NCBI GenBank assembly: GCA_002371985.1
Contig: DFHZ01000060.1
Location: 1-15,361, forward strand
Source of the DNA: Ruminococcaceae bacterium UBA3710
Lineage (GTDB): Bacteria > Bacillota > Clostridia > Oscillospirales > Acutalibacteraceae
Reading direction: 5' to 3'
Length of the DNA stretch: 15,361 nucleotides
Shown here: positions 6,167-14,463 of the stretch, one piece after another
Numbering within the stretch: the first letter of the stretch is position 1
Layout: the number at the start of each line of letters is the position of its first letter
Translations under genes and position numbers: made by a program
Notes under the pieces: generated by a model
The model's database searches: none
Seen by the model: the letters and a program-made list of their open reading frames with translations, nothing else
What the model was told of the DNA's origin: nothing

Positions 6167-7537
6167 GTGAAAGAAATCAGAGAAACGGATAGACTTCTTA
6201 ACGGAATAAAAAAAATTCATATGGTAGGTATCGGCGGAAGCGGTATGTGTCCGCTCGCCGAGATACTGAAAAGTATGGGATACGATGTAAGCGGTTCGGA
6301 CAGCATAAAAACCGAAAAGACCGATTATTTAGAGAGTATCGGTATAAAAGTTTTTATCGGACAAAACGGGAAAAATGTTGAGGGAGCCGAACTCCTTGCC
6401 TTTTCTGCGGCAATTCCGAATGATAACCCCGAAAGAGTAAGGGCTAAAGAACTTGGTATTCCTCAAATGGAGCGGTCGGTACTTCTTGGTGCAATCACGA
6501 GAAAATATGATAATGTAATCGGAGTAAGCGGTACCCACGGCAAAACTACCGTTACATCTATGATAACACAAATCTTGCTTTTAAACAAGATGGAACCTAC
6601 TGCGGTAATCGGCGGAAAACTTCCGATTTCGGGAACATCGGCAGTAATAGGCAATTCGCAAACTCTTGTTTGCGAATCTTGTGAATTTGTCGATTCTTTT
6701 TTGGAGTTTTCTCCCGATATTTCGGTTTTGCTTAATATTGATAACGACCATTTAGATTACTTTAAAACAATGGAAAATCTATCTGCTTCGTTCAGAAAAT
6801 TCGTCTCGCTTTCAAAAGTTTCCTATGTAAACGGCGACGACGATTTAGCACTGAAAACCGTACAAAACCTTGAAACAAAGGTTATAACATTCGGAATGAA
6901 TAAGACCAACGACTATTATGCCGATAATATTACCGACGGCAAATTCGGCTTTAAGTTTGATGTTATGAAAGGCGGAGAAAACCTCGGAAGTGTCGAAATG
7001 CATGTCCCCGGTAAACATAACATTTATAACGGACTTGTTTCATTTGCGGTTTGTTATGATATGGGGGTATCGCCCGAAGGCATTGCGGATGCACTCTATA
7101 AGTTTTCGGGAGCAGGTAGACGGTTTGAGGTTTACGGAACATTTAAAGGAATAACCGTTGTTGATGACTATGCCCATCACCCTACCGAGATTAAGGCAAC
7201 CTTAAATGCGGCAAAATCGCTTAATTATAATAAAGTAATTGCGGTTTTTCAGCCTTATACCTTTTCGAGAGTGGCACTTTTAAAAGACGGAATGGCGGAT
7301 GCACTTAAAATTGCCGACAAGGTATTTTTAACCCCTATTGTAGCATCAAGGGAAAAAAATATATACGGTGTTTCTTCCGAGGATATAGCAGTGCAACTGA
7401 ATGATGCCACCGTAATAGGCGATTATGATGAACTCGCCAAGAGGATGATTGAGAGTGCAAATGACGGCGATATAATTATTACTATGGGTGCCGGAGATAT
7501 TTATAAAATTGCAAAGAAAATATCGGAGTCTTTATGA
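6167..7537 (+). CDS. murC: UDP-N-acetylmuramate--L-alanine ligase
   Basis: 456 residues, typical MurC length. It joins L-alanine to UDP-N-acetylmuramic acid with ATP, the first step of the peptidoglycan stem peptide, in the cytosol. GIGGSGM at 21-27 is the UDP-binding loop characteristic of MurC. GVSGTHGKTT at 119-128 is the ATP loop of Mur ligases. ESCEF and NIDNDHLDYF form the central domain, and VVDDYAHHPTEIKATL is the MurC C-terminal signature. The DDYAHHP sequence and this length separate it from MurD, MurE and MurF. The start is GTG at 6167, preceded by AGAGGGTAG. It heads the operon and overlaps the next gene by four bases (ATGA). Coupling of a wall-synthesis gene to the tRNA-editing and release-factor genes downstream looks positional rather than functional. 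Confidence 0.97.
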   Translation: MKEIRETDRLLNGIKKIHMVGIGGSGMCPLAEILKSMGYDVSGSDSIKTEKTDYLESIGIKVFIGQNGKNVEGAELLAFSAAIPNDNPERVRAKELGIPQMERSVLLGAITRKYDNVIGVSGTHGKTTVTSMITQILLLNKMEPTAVIGGKLPISGTSAVIGNSQTLVCESCEFVDSFLEFSPDISVLLNIDNDHLDYFKTMENLSASFRKFVSLSKVSYVNGDDDLALKTVQNLETKVITFGMNKTNDYYADNITDGKFGFKFDVMKGGENLGSVEMHVPGKHNIYNGLVSFAVCYDMGVSPEGIADALYKFSGAGRRFEVYGTFKGITVVDDYAHHPTEIKATLNAAKSLNYNKVIAVFQPYTFSRVALLKDGMADALKIADKVFLTPIVASREKNIYGVSSEDIAVQLNDATVIGDYDELAKRMIESANDGDIIITMGAGDIYKIAKKISESL

Positions 7538-8676
7538 TGGAAACTAAAAGATTATATGACGAAGATTCTTATATAAAGGAATTTGATGCGACTGTTATAT
7601 CAAGCGAAAAAGAGGGCAAATACTTTAAAACCGTGCTTGATAAAACGGCATTTTTTCCCGAAGCCGGAGGGCAGCCTTGCGATAACGGAACAATAAACGG
7701 CTTAGAGGTTAAAGATGTTCAGATTAAGGACGGAATTATTTATCACTTTCTTGAAAAAGGTCTTGAAAACGGTCAAAAAATAAATGGTGTTATAAATTTT
7801 GAAAGACGGTTTTCGTTTATGCAAAATCATTCGGGCGAACATATCGTTTCGGGTGTTATAAACAGTCTTTACGGTTTTCAAAATGTCGGTTTTCACCTTA
7901 ATGAAGAGGTTGCAACCCTTGATTTTGACGGCATTCTTGACAGAAACGACCTTGATAAAATAGAGAATGTTGCAAATAGGAAAATATGGGAAAACAATAA
8001 AGTTATAGCCTATTATCCTACAAAAGAGGAACTCAAAAATCTAAAATTCCGACAAAAAAAGGAGATAGACGGAAATATCCGCATAGTTAATATCTTAAAT
8101 ACGGATATTTGTGCCTGTTGTGCTCCGCATGTTAAAAACACGGGCGAAATAGGTCTTATAAAACTTTTGTCTTTTGAAAAAATGCGAGGAGGCACACGCA
8201 TTTATATGAAATGCGGTAATTTAGCCCTTGCAGATTATCAAAATAAACTTTTAAATATCACCGAAATTCAAAACCTTTTATCCTCGAAAGCGGAAGATAC
8301 CGCAAAGGCGGTAAATTTGCTTTATGAAAAACTGAATGAACAAAAGCAGAAAAATATAAATCTAAATAAAAGACTAATGGAGTTTATGGTCGGGAACGCA
8401 AGTGCGGATGAGAATTTATTTTTGGTTTCGGATTTTGAAATGAAAGATTTGCAGATGTTTTCGGATATGCTTTATAAAAAGCATAAAGCAACAAAAACTG
8501 TTTTATCAAAAAAGGATAACAATACATATTTGTTTGCAATTTGCGGTGAGGATACCGATGCTAAAAAGGTTTTCTTGAAGTTAAAAGAAAATCTTGATGT
8601 AAACGGCGGAGGAAGAAACGGTATGCTAAGCGGAATAATAAACGCAGATTATAAGGAAATAAAAGGAGTAATTTAA
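7534..8676 (+). CDS. Alanyl-tRNA editing protein, AlaX-like with C-terminal DHHA1-like region
   Basis: 380 residues. AlaX proteins are free-standing relatives of the alanyl-tRNA synthetase editing domain that hydrolyse mischarged Ser- or Gly-tRNA(Ala). Domains in order: a beta-barrel of the synthetase type with FFPEAGGQPCDNG at 40-52; the editing domain with H99-x3-H103 (NHSGEHI) and C195-x3-H199, together the four-ligand zinc and catalytic set; a helical region (about 235-290); and a C-terminal DHHA1-like domain whose glycine-rich loop VNGGGRNGM lies at 356-364. There is no aminoacylation domain, so it is not AlaRS itself. Two adjacent ATGs (7534 and 7537) are in frame. GGAG at 7525-7528 is 5 and 8 bases away, so either could be used; the first overlaps the murC stop. 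Amino-acid specificity cannot be read from the sequence. Confidence 0.9.
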   Translation: MMETKRLYDEDSYIKEFDATVISSEKEGKYFKTVLDKTAFFPEAGGQPCDNGTINGLEVKDVQIKDGIIYHFLEKGLENGQKINGVINFERRFSFMQNHSGEHIVSGVINSLYGFQNVGFHLNEEVATLDFDGILDRNDLDKIENVANRKIWENNKVIAYYPTKEELKNLKFRQKKEIDGNIRIVNILNTDICACCAPHVKNTGEIGLIKLLSFEKMRGGTRIYMKCGNLALADYQNKLLNITEIQNLLSSKAEDTAKAVNLLYEKLNEQKQKNINLNKRLMEFMVGNASADENLFLVSDFEMKDLQMFSDMLYKKHKATKTVLSKKDNNTYLFAICGEDTDAKKVFLKLKENLDVNGGGRNGMLSGIINADYKEIKGVI

Positions 8677-8681
8677 AATAT

Positions 8682-9599
8682 ATGAATTGGACTGAAATCA
8701 CGGCCACGGTGCCTACCGATAAAACAGACGAGGCAGCCGCTATCGCAAATATGGTTGTACCATACGGCATTTATATTGAAGATTATTCCGATTTGGAAAC
8801 TGCCGCTATGGAAATCGCTCATGTTGATTTAATAGATGAAGATTTGGTTGCCAAAAAAAGGGATATTTCGGTTATCCACCTCTATATTTCCGAAAGCGAC
8901 AACAAAAGTGAAAAATTAGCCTATTTAAGTGAGCGAATGACGGCATCGGGTATAGACTTTAAACTCGATAATAAAACCGTTGATGACGAGAATTGGAACG
9001 AAAATTGGAAAAAGTATTTCAAGGCATTTGAAATCGGCAAAAAATTAGCCGTTTGTCCGAGTTGGGAGAAGTATGATAACAAAGAAAACCGAACAGTTAT
9101 AAACCTTGACCCCGGAGCCGCATTCGGGACGGGCAGCCATGCTACAACCTCGCTTTGCCTTGAAGAACTTGAAAATCTGGTTACCGAAAACAAAAAAGTT
9201 CTTGATATAGGAACGGGCAGCGGAATTTTAGCCGTAGCATCGGCACTTTTGGGGGCTAAAACTGTTGTCGGCGTTGATATAGACGAACTGTCGGTAAAGA
9301 CCGCAAAAGAAAATGCGAAGCGTAACGGTGTTGCCGAAAACTCTGAATTTTTACATGGCGACTTGGCGGACAAAGTAAACGGTAAATACGATATTGTGTG
9401 TGCCAACATAATAGCCGATGTTGTTATAAGACTTTTTGATAATGTTAAAGATTTTATGACCGACGATGCTAAACTTATAGTTTCGGGAATAATTGATTTA
9501 AGGGCGGAAGATGTCGAAAAATCAGCACTCGAACACGGCTTTAATATAGAAAAGAGGAAAACAAAAGACGAATGGTTTGCATTCGTTCTTACAAAGTAA
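8682..9599 (+). CDS. prmA: Ribosomal protein L11 methyltransferase
   Basis: 305 residues. PrmA trimethylates ribosomal protein L11 with S-adenosylmethionine. The N-terminal domain (about 1-120, starting MNWTEITATVPTDKTDEAAA) is the L11-recognition part. DPGAAFGTGSHATT at 143-156 is the family signature linking it to the Rossmann core. VLDIGTGSG at 173-181 is SAM motif I, followed by the acidic VGVDID, and ANIIAD at 241-246 is the active-site loop. The nearest ribosome site is GGAG at 8665-8668, 13 bases before the ATG, which is longer than ideal; no better in-frame start is visible. It follows the editing gene by five bases and precedes prfB by 13. PrmA does not modify release factors (PrmC does), so its place beside prfB probably reflects shared translation control only. 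Confidence 0.95.
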   Translation: MNWTEITATVPTDKTDEAAAIANMVVPYGIYIEDYSDLETAAMEIAHVDLIDEDLVAKKRDISVIHLYISESDNKSEKLAYLSERMTASGIDFKLDNKTVDDENWNENWKKYFKAFEIGKKLAVCPSWEKYDNKENRTVINLDPGAAFGTGSHATTSLCLEELENLVTENKKVLDIGTGSGILAVASALLGAKTVVGVDIDELSVKTAKENAKRNGVAENSEFLHGDLADKVNGKYDIVCANIIADVVIRLFDNVKDFMTDDAKLIVSGIIDLRAEDVEKSALEHGFNIEKRKTKDEWFAFVLTK

Positions 9600-9601
9600 T
9601 C

Positions 9602-9606
9602 GGAGG
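9602..9606 (+). promoter_or_regulatory. Ribosome binding site that decides the prfB start
   Basis: GGAGG lies six bases before the ATG at 9613. An in-frame ATG at 9577 falls inside prmA with no such site, so the shorter protein is preferred. Confidence 0.8.
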
Positions 9607-9612
9607 ATATTT

Positions 9613-10731
9613 ATGCTTGAATTTGAGCAACTGAAATTAAGACTTACTGCTAACGAACAGGAAATAAAGGACCTTAAAGATGCAATCGGATATGACGGCT
9701 TAAAGCGGGAAATAGAAGAACTTGAGCAAAAGTCTGCGGCTCCCGGTTTTTGGGACGATACCGAAAACTCTCAAAAGGTTTTGCAACATACGGGCAAACT
9801 CAAAAACAAGGTCGAAGCTTACGACAATTTACTATCAAGTTATGACGATCTGCTTGTCCTCATTGAAATGGGAAATGAAGAGGAAGACCTGTCGCTCGTT
9901 GAAGAAATCACAAGTTCTATTGACAAACTCGAAAATAACATCGCATCGCTCAGGCTTCAGACACTTCTTACCGGTGAATATGACGCTAACAATGCAATCT
10001 TAACCTTCCATGCAGGTGCAGGCGGTACCGAGGCTATGGACTGGGTAAGTATGATTGTAAGAATGTATACCCGCTGGGCGGAAAGGCACGGCTTTAATGT
10101 CAAGGTGCTTGATTTTCTTGACGGCGATGAAGCAGGTCTTAAAAGTGCCGTAATGCTTATCGAGGGCGAAAATGCCTACGGATATTTGAAAAGCGAATCG
10201 GGCATTCACAGGCTTGTCCGTGTGTCCCCGTTTGATGCGTCGGGCAGGAGACATACATCATTTGCCTCGGTAGAGGTTATGCCGGAGATAAGCGACGATA
10301 TTGATATAGAAATTCGTGAAGAAGACATAAAAATGGATGTTTTCCGTTCGTCGGGTGCAGGCGGTCAGCATATCAACAAGACCTCGTCTGCCGTAAGACT
10401 TACCCATATACCTACGGGAATAGTTGTTGCCTGTCAAAATGAGAGAAGCCAGTTCCAGAACAGGGATCAGGCAATGAAAATGCTTAAATCAAAACTTCTT
10501 GAAATTAAGGAAAGAGAGCATCTCGAAAAAATCGAGGACATAAAGGGTGTTCAAAAAGAGATTGCGTGGGGCTCTCAAATTCGCTCCTATGTATTTATGC
10601 CATATACAATGGTAAAAGACCACAGAACATCTTTTGAATCAGGAAATATAAATGCCGTTATGGACGGCGACCTTGACGGCTTTATCAATGCGTATCTTAA
10701 AGCCGCTTCAAAGGGAGAACTCGAACACTAA
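9613..10731 (+). CDS. prfB: Peptide chain release factor 2
   Basis: 372 residues from this start. RF2 recognises UGA and UAA codons and triggers peptide release. The codon-recognition tripeptide S205-P206-F207 (within RVSPFDASGRRHTSF) identifies RF2 rather than RF1. The catalytic GGQ is at 250-252 in SSGAGGQHINKTSSAVR. The N-terminal coiled-coil (about 1-110, with AAPGFWDD) is present. The gene is read in one frame throughout: no in-frame UGA and no CUUUGAC slip site occur near codon 25, so the common autoregulatory +1 frameshift is missing. The upstream GGAGG belongs to the start itself. It sits 13 bases after prmA and 11 before the ABC transporter gene. Confidence 0.97.
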   Translation: MLEFEQLKLRLTANEQEIKDLKDAIGYDGLKREIEELEQKSAAPGFWDDTENSQKVLQHTGKLKNKVEAYDNLLSSYDDLLVLIEMGNEEEDLSLVEEITSSIDKLENNIASLRLQTLLTGEYDANNAILTFHAGAGGTEAMDWVSMIVRMYTRWAERHGFNVKVLDFLDGDEAGLKSAVMLIEGENAYGYLKSESGIHRLVRVSPFDASGRRHTSFASVEVMPEISDDIDIEIREEDIKMDVFRSSGAGGQHINKTSSAVRLTHIPTGIVVACQNERSQFQNRDQAMKMLKSKLLEIKEREHLEKIEDIKGVQKEIAWGSQIRSYVFMPYTMVKDHRTSFESGNINAVMDGDLDGFINAYLKAASKGELEH

Positions 10732-10742
10732 AAGGAGAAAAT

Positions 10743-12473
10743 ATGTTAAAAAGGTTTATCGGTTATTATAGACCGTACAAAAATATGTTTATTCTTGATA
10801 TGTTGGCATCTCTCTTTATTTCGCTTATAGGACTTGTTTATCCTATGGTTACTAATAGAATGCTGAACGATCTGATACCCAACAAAAAATACAGCGGTAT
10901 AATTATCGGCGGTATTTTGGTGCTTGTCCTCTACTTTATAAGAATGCTTTTAAGGTATTTTGTTCAGTATTACGGGCATATGATAGGTACAAATATGCAG
11001 GCAAATATGAGAAGAGATATGTTTAAACATCTTGAAACATTGCCTTTTACATATTTTGATAATCACGAAACAGGCCGCATACTTTCCCGTATGACGAACG
11101 ATTTGTTTGATGTTGCCGAACTTGCACATCACGGTCCTGAAAATCTCATTGTTTCAAGCCTTACACTTATCGGCTCATTTATATATCTGCTCTCGATAAA
11201 TGTTTATCTTACATTCATTATTTTTGCATGTGTTCCGATTTTGGTGGGCGTGTCTTCTTATTACAGAAAGCGTATGCATGCGGCATTCAAAGAAAGAAGA
11301 ACAACAACAGCCGGAATAAATGCTTCGGTTGAAAGCAGTATAACGGGTATAAGGGTTACCAAAGCCTTTACAAATAACGATACCGAACTTAAAAAGTTTG
11401 AAGAAAATAATAAACTTTTTGTTGAGGCTTCAAGAAAATCGTATAACGCAATGGGTCAGTACCATTCCATATCAAGTTTTATAACCGATGTGTTTAATGT
11501 AATAATCATAATCGCCGGCGGACTTTTCCTTTATGCAGGAGATATTTCTTTCGGAGATTATACAACATTTATTGTTTCGGTAAATGTATTCATAAACCCC
11601 GTAACTCAACTTATAGGCTTTATGGAGCAGTTCCAGAACGGTGTTTCGGGATTTGAAAGGTTTATCGAGATTTTAGACGAAAAGCCAGAAAAGGAAAACG
11701 ACGGTGCCACCGATATAGAAAATGTCGAGGGCGAAATAAGTTTCAAAGATGTTTCGTTTGCCTATGAAGTAAATGAAGAAAAGATAGTTTTAAACCATAT
11801 AAATTTAGAAGTAAAGAAGGGGCAGAAATTAGCACTGGTCGGTCATTCGGGCGGCGGAAAAACGACTATCTGTCATTTAATTCCTAATTTTTACAGGGTT
11901 TCAAGCGGAGAAGTTTTATTGGACGGAAAGAATGTAAACGATATTACATTCACTTCGCTTCGTAAGAACATAGGCATAGTTCAACAGGATGTTTTCCTCT
12001 TTAACGGAACTATTAAGGAAAATATACTTTACGGCAGACCCGATGCTACTGACGAAGAGGTTATAAAAGCGGCAAAACTTTCTAATATTTACGATTATGT
12101 TATGACGCTTCCGAACGGCTTTGATTCTCAGATAGGGGAGCGAGGGGTTAAACTTTCGGGCGGACAAAAGCAGAGGCTCAGTATCGCACGGGTATTTCTT
12201 AAGGACCCGAAGGTTTTGATACTTGACGAGGCGACAAGTGCTCTTGATAATACTACCGAAATTCTCATTCAGGATGCCCTTGACGAGCTTTGCAAGGGAA
12301 GAACTACCATTGTTGTGGCACATAGGCTCTCGACAATAAAGAATGCCGACGAAATAGCCGTTATTGATAAAGGCGAGGTTGTTGAAAAGGGAACGCACGA
12401 CCAACTTATGAAAAACGGAAAGATATATAAAGAACTTTATAATCTTCAGTTCAGAAAAAATCAAGCAATTTAA
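10743..12473 (+). CDS. ABC exporter half-transporter (membrane domain fused to ATPase)
   Basis: 576 residues, the standard length of a type IV ABC exporter half-unit (MsbA, BmrA and related). The N-terminal half has six predicted membrane spans near 16-36, 52-75, 134-154, 157-176, 245-266 and 273-296. The C-terminal ATPase carries Walker A GHSGGGKTT at 367-375, the signature LSGGQ at 471-475, Walker B with D495-E496 and the following D-loop SALD, and the switch histidine H527 in AHRLS. All catalytic residues are intact, and no second half-transporter gene is adjacent, so a homodimer in the cytoplasmic membrane is likely. Substrate unknown; lipid, drug or peptide export are all possible for this fold. 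The ribosome site AAAGGAG is close upstream, and the gene lies 11 bases after prfB and 13 before the ABC-F gene. Confidence 0.93.
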   Translation: MLKRFIGYYRPYKNMFILDMLASLFISLIGLVYPMVTNRMLNDLIPNKKYSGIIIGGILVLVLYFIRMLLRYFVQYYGHMIGTNMQANMRRDMFKHLETLPFTYFDNHETGRILSRMTNDLFDVAELAHHGPENLIVSSLTLIGSFIYLLSINVYLTFIIFACVPILVGVSSYYRKRMHAAFKERRTTTAGINASVESSITGIRVTKAFTNNDTELKKFEENNKLFVEASRKSYNAMGQYHSISSFITDVFNVIIIIAGGLFLYAGDISFGDYTTFIVSVNVFINPVTQLIGFMEQFQNGVSGFERFIEILDEKPEKENDGATDIENVEGEISFKDVSFAYEVNEEKIVLNHINLEVKKGQKLALVGHSGGGKTTICHLIPNFYRVSSGEVLLDGKNVNDITFTSLRKNIGIVQQDVFLFNGTIKENILYGRPDATDEEVIKAAKLSNIYDYVMTLPNGFDSQIGERGVKLSGGQKQRLSIARVFLKDPKVLILDEATSALDNTTEILIQDALDELCKGRTTIVVAHRLSTIKNADEIAVIDKGEVVEKGTHDQLMKNGKIYKELYNLQFRKNQAI

Positions 12474-12486
12474 TTCGGAGATTAAA

Positions 12487-14388
12487 ATGTATTATGCTAT
12501 TAACGGCGGAAGTATCTCTTTCGGCGAAAAGACTGTACTTTCCGATATTCGCTTCGAGGCTCATACGGGCGATAAAATCGCTGTTGTAGGGAGAAACGGT
12601 TGCGGTAAAACAACATTGCTCAAAGCAATCTTGGGCGAATATGACATTCAAAACGGCGAAATATCTAAAGACGCAAATCTTGAAATAGGTTCACTTTCTC
12701 AAATTGCTTTTGAGGATAATTCCGCCACAATGGGAGAAGAACTTTTAAAAGCCTTTTATAAAATAAATAGGATAAAAGACCGCCTTGATACACTGCAAAG
12801 GGCTATGGAGATTGACCCTACCGCAGAAAAGGCGGAGGAGTTTGAGGAATTAACAGAAAGATATAGAATACTCGGCGGATATTATTACCAAAAAGATTAT
12901 GAAAGCATAATTAAAAGTTTCGGCTTTTCGCCTTTTGATAAGCAAAAGAAACTTTCTGAGTTTTCGGGCGGACAAAGGACTAAAATTGCTTTTATGAAAC
13001 TTTTGCTTTCAAAACCTGATTTGTTGCTCCTTGACGAGCCTACAAACCACCTTGATATAAATGCAATCGAATGGCTTGAGGAATACATAAAGAATTATCC
13101 GGGTGCTTTGGTAATTGTTTCTCATGACCGTATGTTCCTTGATAGAACTGTAAGTATTGTCTATGAGATTGAAAGAGGGAAAATCCGAAGATATGTCGGC
13201 AATTACTCAAAGTTTACAGCAATTAAAAAGGAACTTTACGAGAAGCAGTTAAAAGACTACGAAAGACAGCAAAAAGAAATAGAAAAACTGAGCGGTTTGG
13301 TGGAAAAATTCAGATATAAGGCAACAAAAGCCAAAATGGTGCAGTCAAAAATCAAGTATATCGAGAGAATGGATATTATCGAACCGCCCGAAAAATTTGA
13401 CCTAAAGGCATTTTATTCCGATATAACGCCGACAACCGAAAGCGGTGGCGATGTTCTTTCGGTAAACGACCTGAAAATCGGCTATGATAAGGTACTTTCA
13501 ACCCTTAATTTCACTTTGAAAAAGAATTGCAAAGTCGGAATAGTCGGCTCAAACGGACTTGGAAAAAGCACATTTTTAAAGACGCTTATGGGACTTATTC
13601 CGCCTATTTCGGGAAGTTTTAAATTCGGCTACAATGTAAAGTTAGGATATTTCGACCAGCAGATGGCAGAGCACACAAGCGAACAAACCGTGTTTGAAGA
13701 TTACCGTGAAGAGTTTCCGAATTTGACCGATACCGCCGTTCGTTCCGACCTTGGAGCGTTTTTGTTTTCGGGCGATACGGTTTTTAAGCAGGTGAATGTT
13801 TTATCGGGTGGCGAGAGGGTCCGTTTGGCACTTTGCAAACTTTTCAAGAAAAAACCGAACTTTCTGCTTTTGGACGAGCCTACAAACCATACCGATATTG
13901 TCGGCAAAGAAGCACTTTCAAATATGCTTAAAGAATATAGCGGAAGTTTGATATGCGTTTCTCACGACCGATATTTTTTAAAGCAGGTCTGCGACAGTCT
14001 TCTTATATTCGGCGACGACGGCACGGTCAATTTCTACCCGCACGATTATGACTTTTATGAAAATATAAGGAAAAGCGGAACAGTTTTGGCACCCGTTAAA
14101 ACAGAGCAGACCGAAACACCCGTAAAAAAGCAAAAACATATAAGTCCTCTTAAAGAAATAGGAAAACTTAAAACGAGAATAGGTCATTTGGAAGAGAAAA
14201 TAGCCCTGAAAGAAGAGGAGATGGACGGTCTTAAAACCGAACTTAATTATCCTGAAAACCAATCGGACTATCAAAAACTTTCCGAACTCGGAAATCTTAT
14301 TGAAGATGCAGAAACGCAACTTGATATTCTTATGGGGGAATGGGAAGAACTCTCTGCAAGGCTTGAAGAAAAAGAAAAAATGCTTTAG
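12487..14388 (+). CDS. ABC-F family ATPase
   Basis: 633 residues, two ATPase domains in one chain and no membrane segments. Domain one: Walker A GRNGCGKTT at 35-43, signature FSGGQ at 159-163, Walker B with D183-E184 in LDEPTNHLD. Domain two: Walker A GSNGLGKST at 354-362, signature LSGGE at 439-443, Walker B with D463-E464, followed by NHTD instead of NHLD. The linker between them (about 238-315) is helical and lysine-rich, with FRYKATKAKMVQSKIKYIER, the part that in ABC-F proteins contacts tRNA at the ribosomal exit site. A C-terminal coiled-coil (about 555-633) follows. ABC-F proteins act on stalled or idle ribosomes; it looks like YdiF/Uup-type housekeeping rather than a known resistance protein, but this is inference. 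GGAG precedes the start. It is the last gene of the operon. Confidence 0.93.
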   Translation: MYYAINGGSISFGEKTVLSDIRFEAHTGDKIAVVGRNGCGKTTLLKAILGEYDIQNGEISKDANLEIGSLSQIAFEDNSATMGEELLKAFYKINRIKDRLDTLQRAMEIDPTAEKAEEFEELTERYRILGGYYYQKDYESIIKSFGFSPFDKQKKLSEFSGGQRTKIAFMKLLLSKPDLLLLDEPTNHLDINAIEWLEEYIKNYPGALVIVSHDRMFLDRTVSIVYEIERGKIRRYVGNYSKFTAIKKELYEKQLKDYERQQKEIEKLSGLVEKFRYKATKAKMVQSKIKYIERMDIIEPPEKFDLKAFYSDITPTTESGGDVLSVNDLKIGYDKVLSTLNFTLKKNCKVGIVGSNGLGKSTFLKTLMGLIPPISGSFKFGYNVKLGYFDQQMAEHTSEQTVFEDYREEFPNLTDTAVRSDLGAFLFSGDTVFKQVNVLSGGERVRLALCKLFKKKPNFLLLDEPTNHTDIVGKEALSNMLKEYSGSLICVSHDRYFLKQVCDSLLIFGDDGTVNFYPHDYDFYENIRKSGTVLAPVKTEQTETPVKKQKHISPLKEIGKLKTRIGHLEEKIALKEEEMDGLKTELNYPENQSDYQKLSELGNLIEDAETQLDILMGEWEELSARLEEKEKML

Positions 14389-14409
14389 GCTTCGGCTAAA
14401 TAGGCATAA

Positions 14410-14441
14410 AAAAACAGTCCGGTTTTTACCGAACTGTTTTT
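14410..14441. terminator. Bidirectional intrinsic terminator between ABC-F and DUF975 genes
   Basis: Arms 14410-14423 and 14428-14441 pair over 14 positions with one C-A mismatch (14419/14432) around a TTTT loop. The core is ACAGTCCGGT/ACCGAACTGT. T-runs follow on both strands, so it can close both the six-gene operon and the opposing DUF975 gene. Confidence 0.88.
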
Positions 14442-14463
14442 AATTCATTTATGATTTTCTTAA

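Noticed and set aside
8921..9409. Minus-strand open frame of 162 codons inside prmA
   Set aside because: It lies wholly antisense to the PrmA motifs, is serine- and phenylalanine-rich as antisense frames of AT-rich genes often are, and has no independent support.
9577..9612. Upstream ATG extending prfB by 12 residues
   Set aside because: It lies inside prmA, lacks a ribosome site and adds residues not typical of RF2; GGAGG at 9602-9606 points to 9613.
11916..12464. Minus-strand open frame of 182 codons inside the ABC exporter gene
   Set aside because: It is antisense to the intact ATPase domain with all motifs present, and no promoter or ribosome site is evident.
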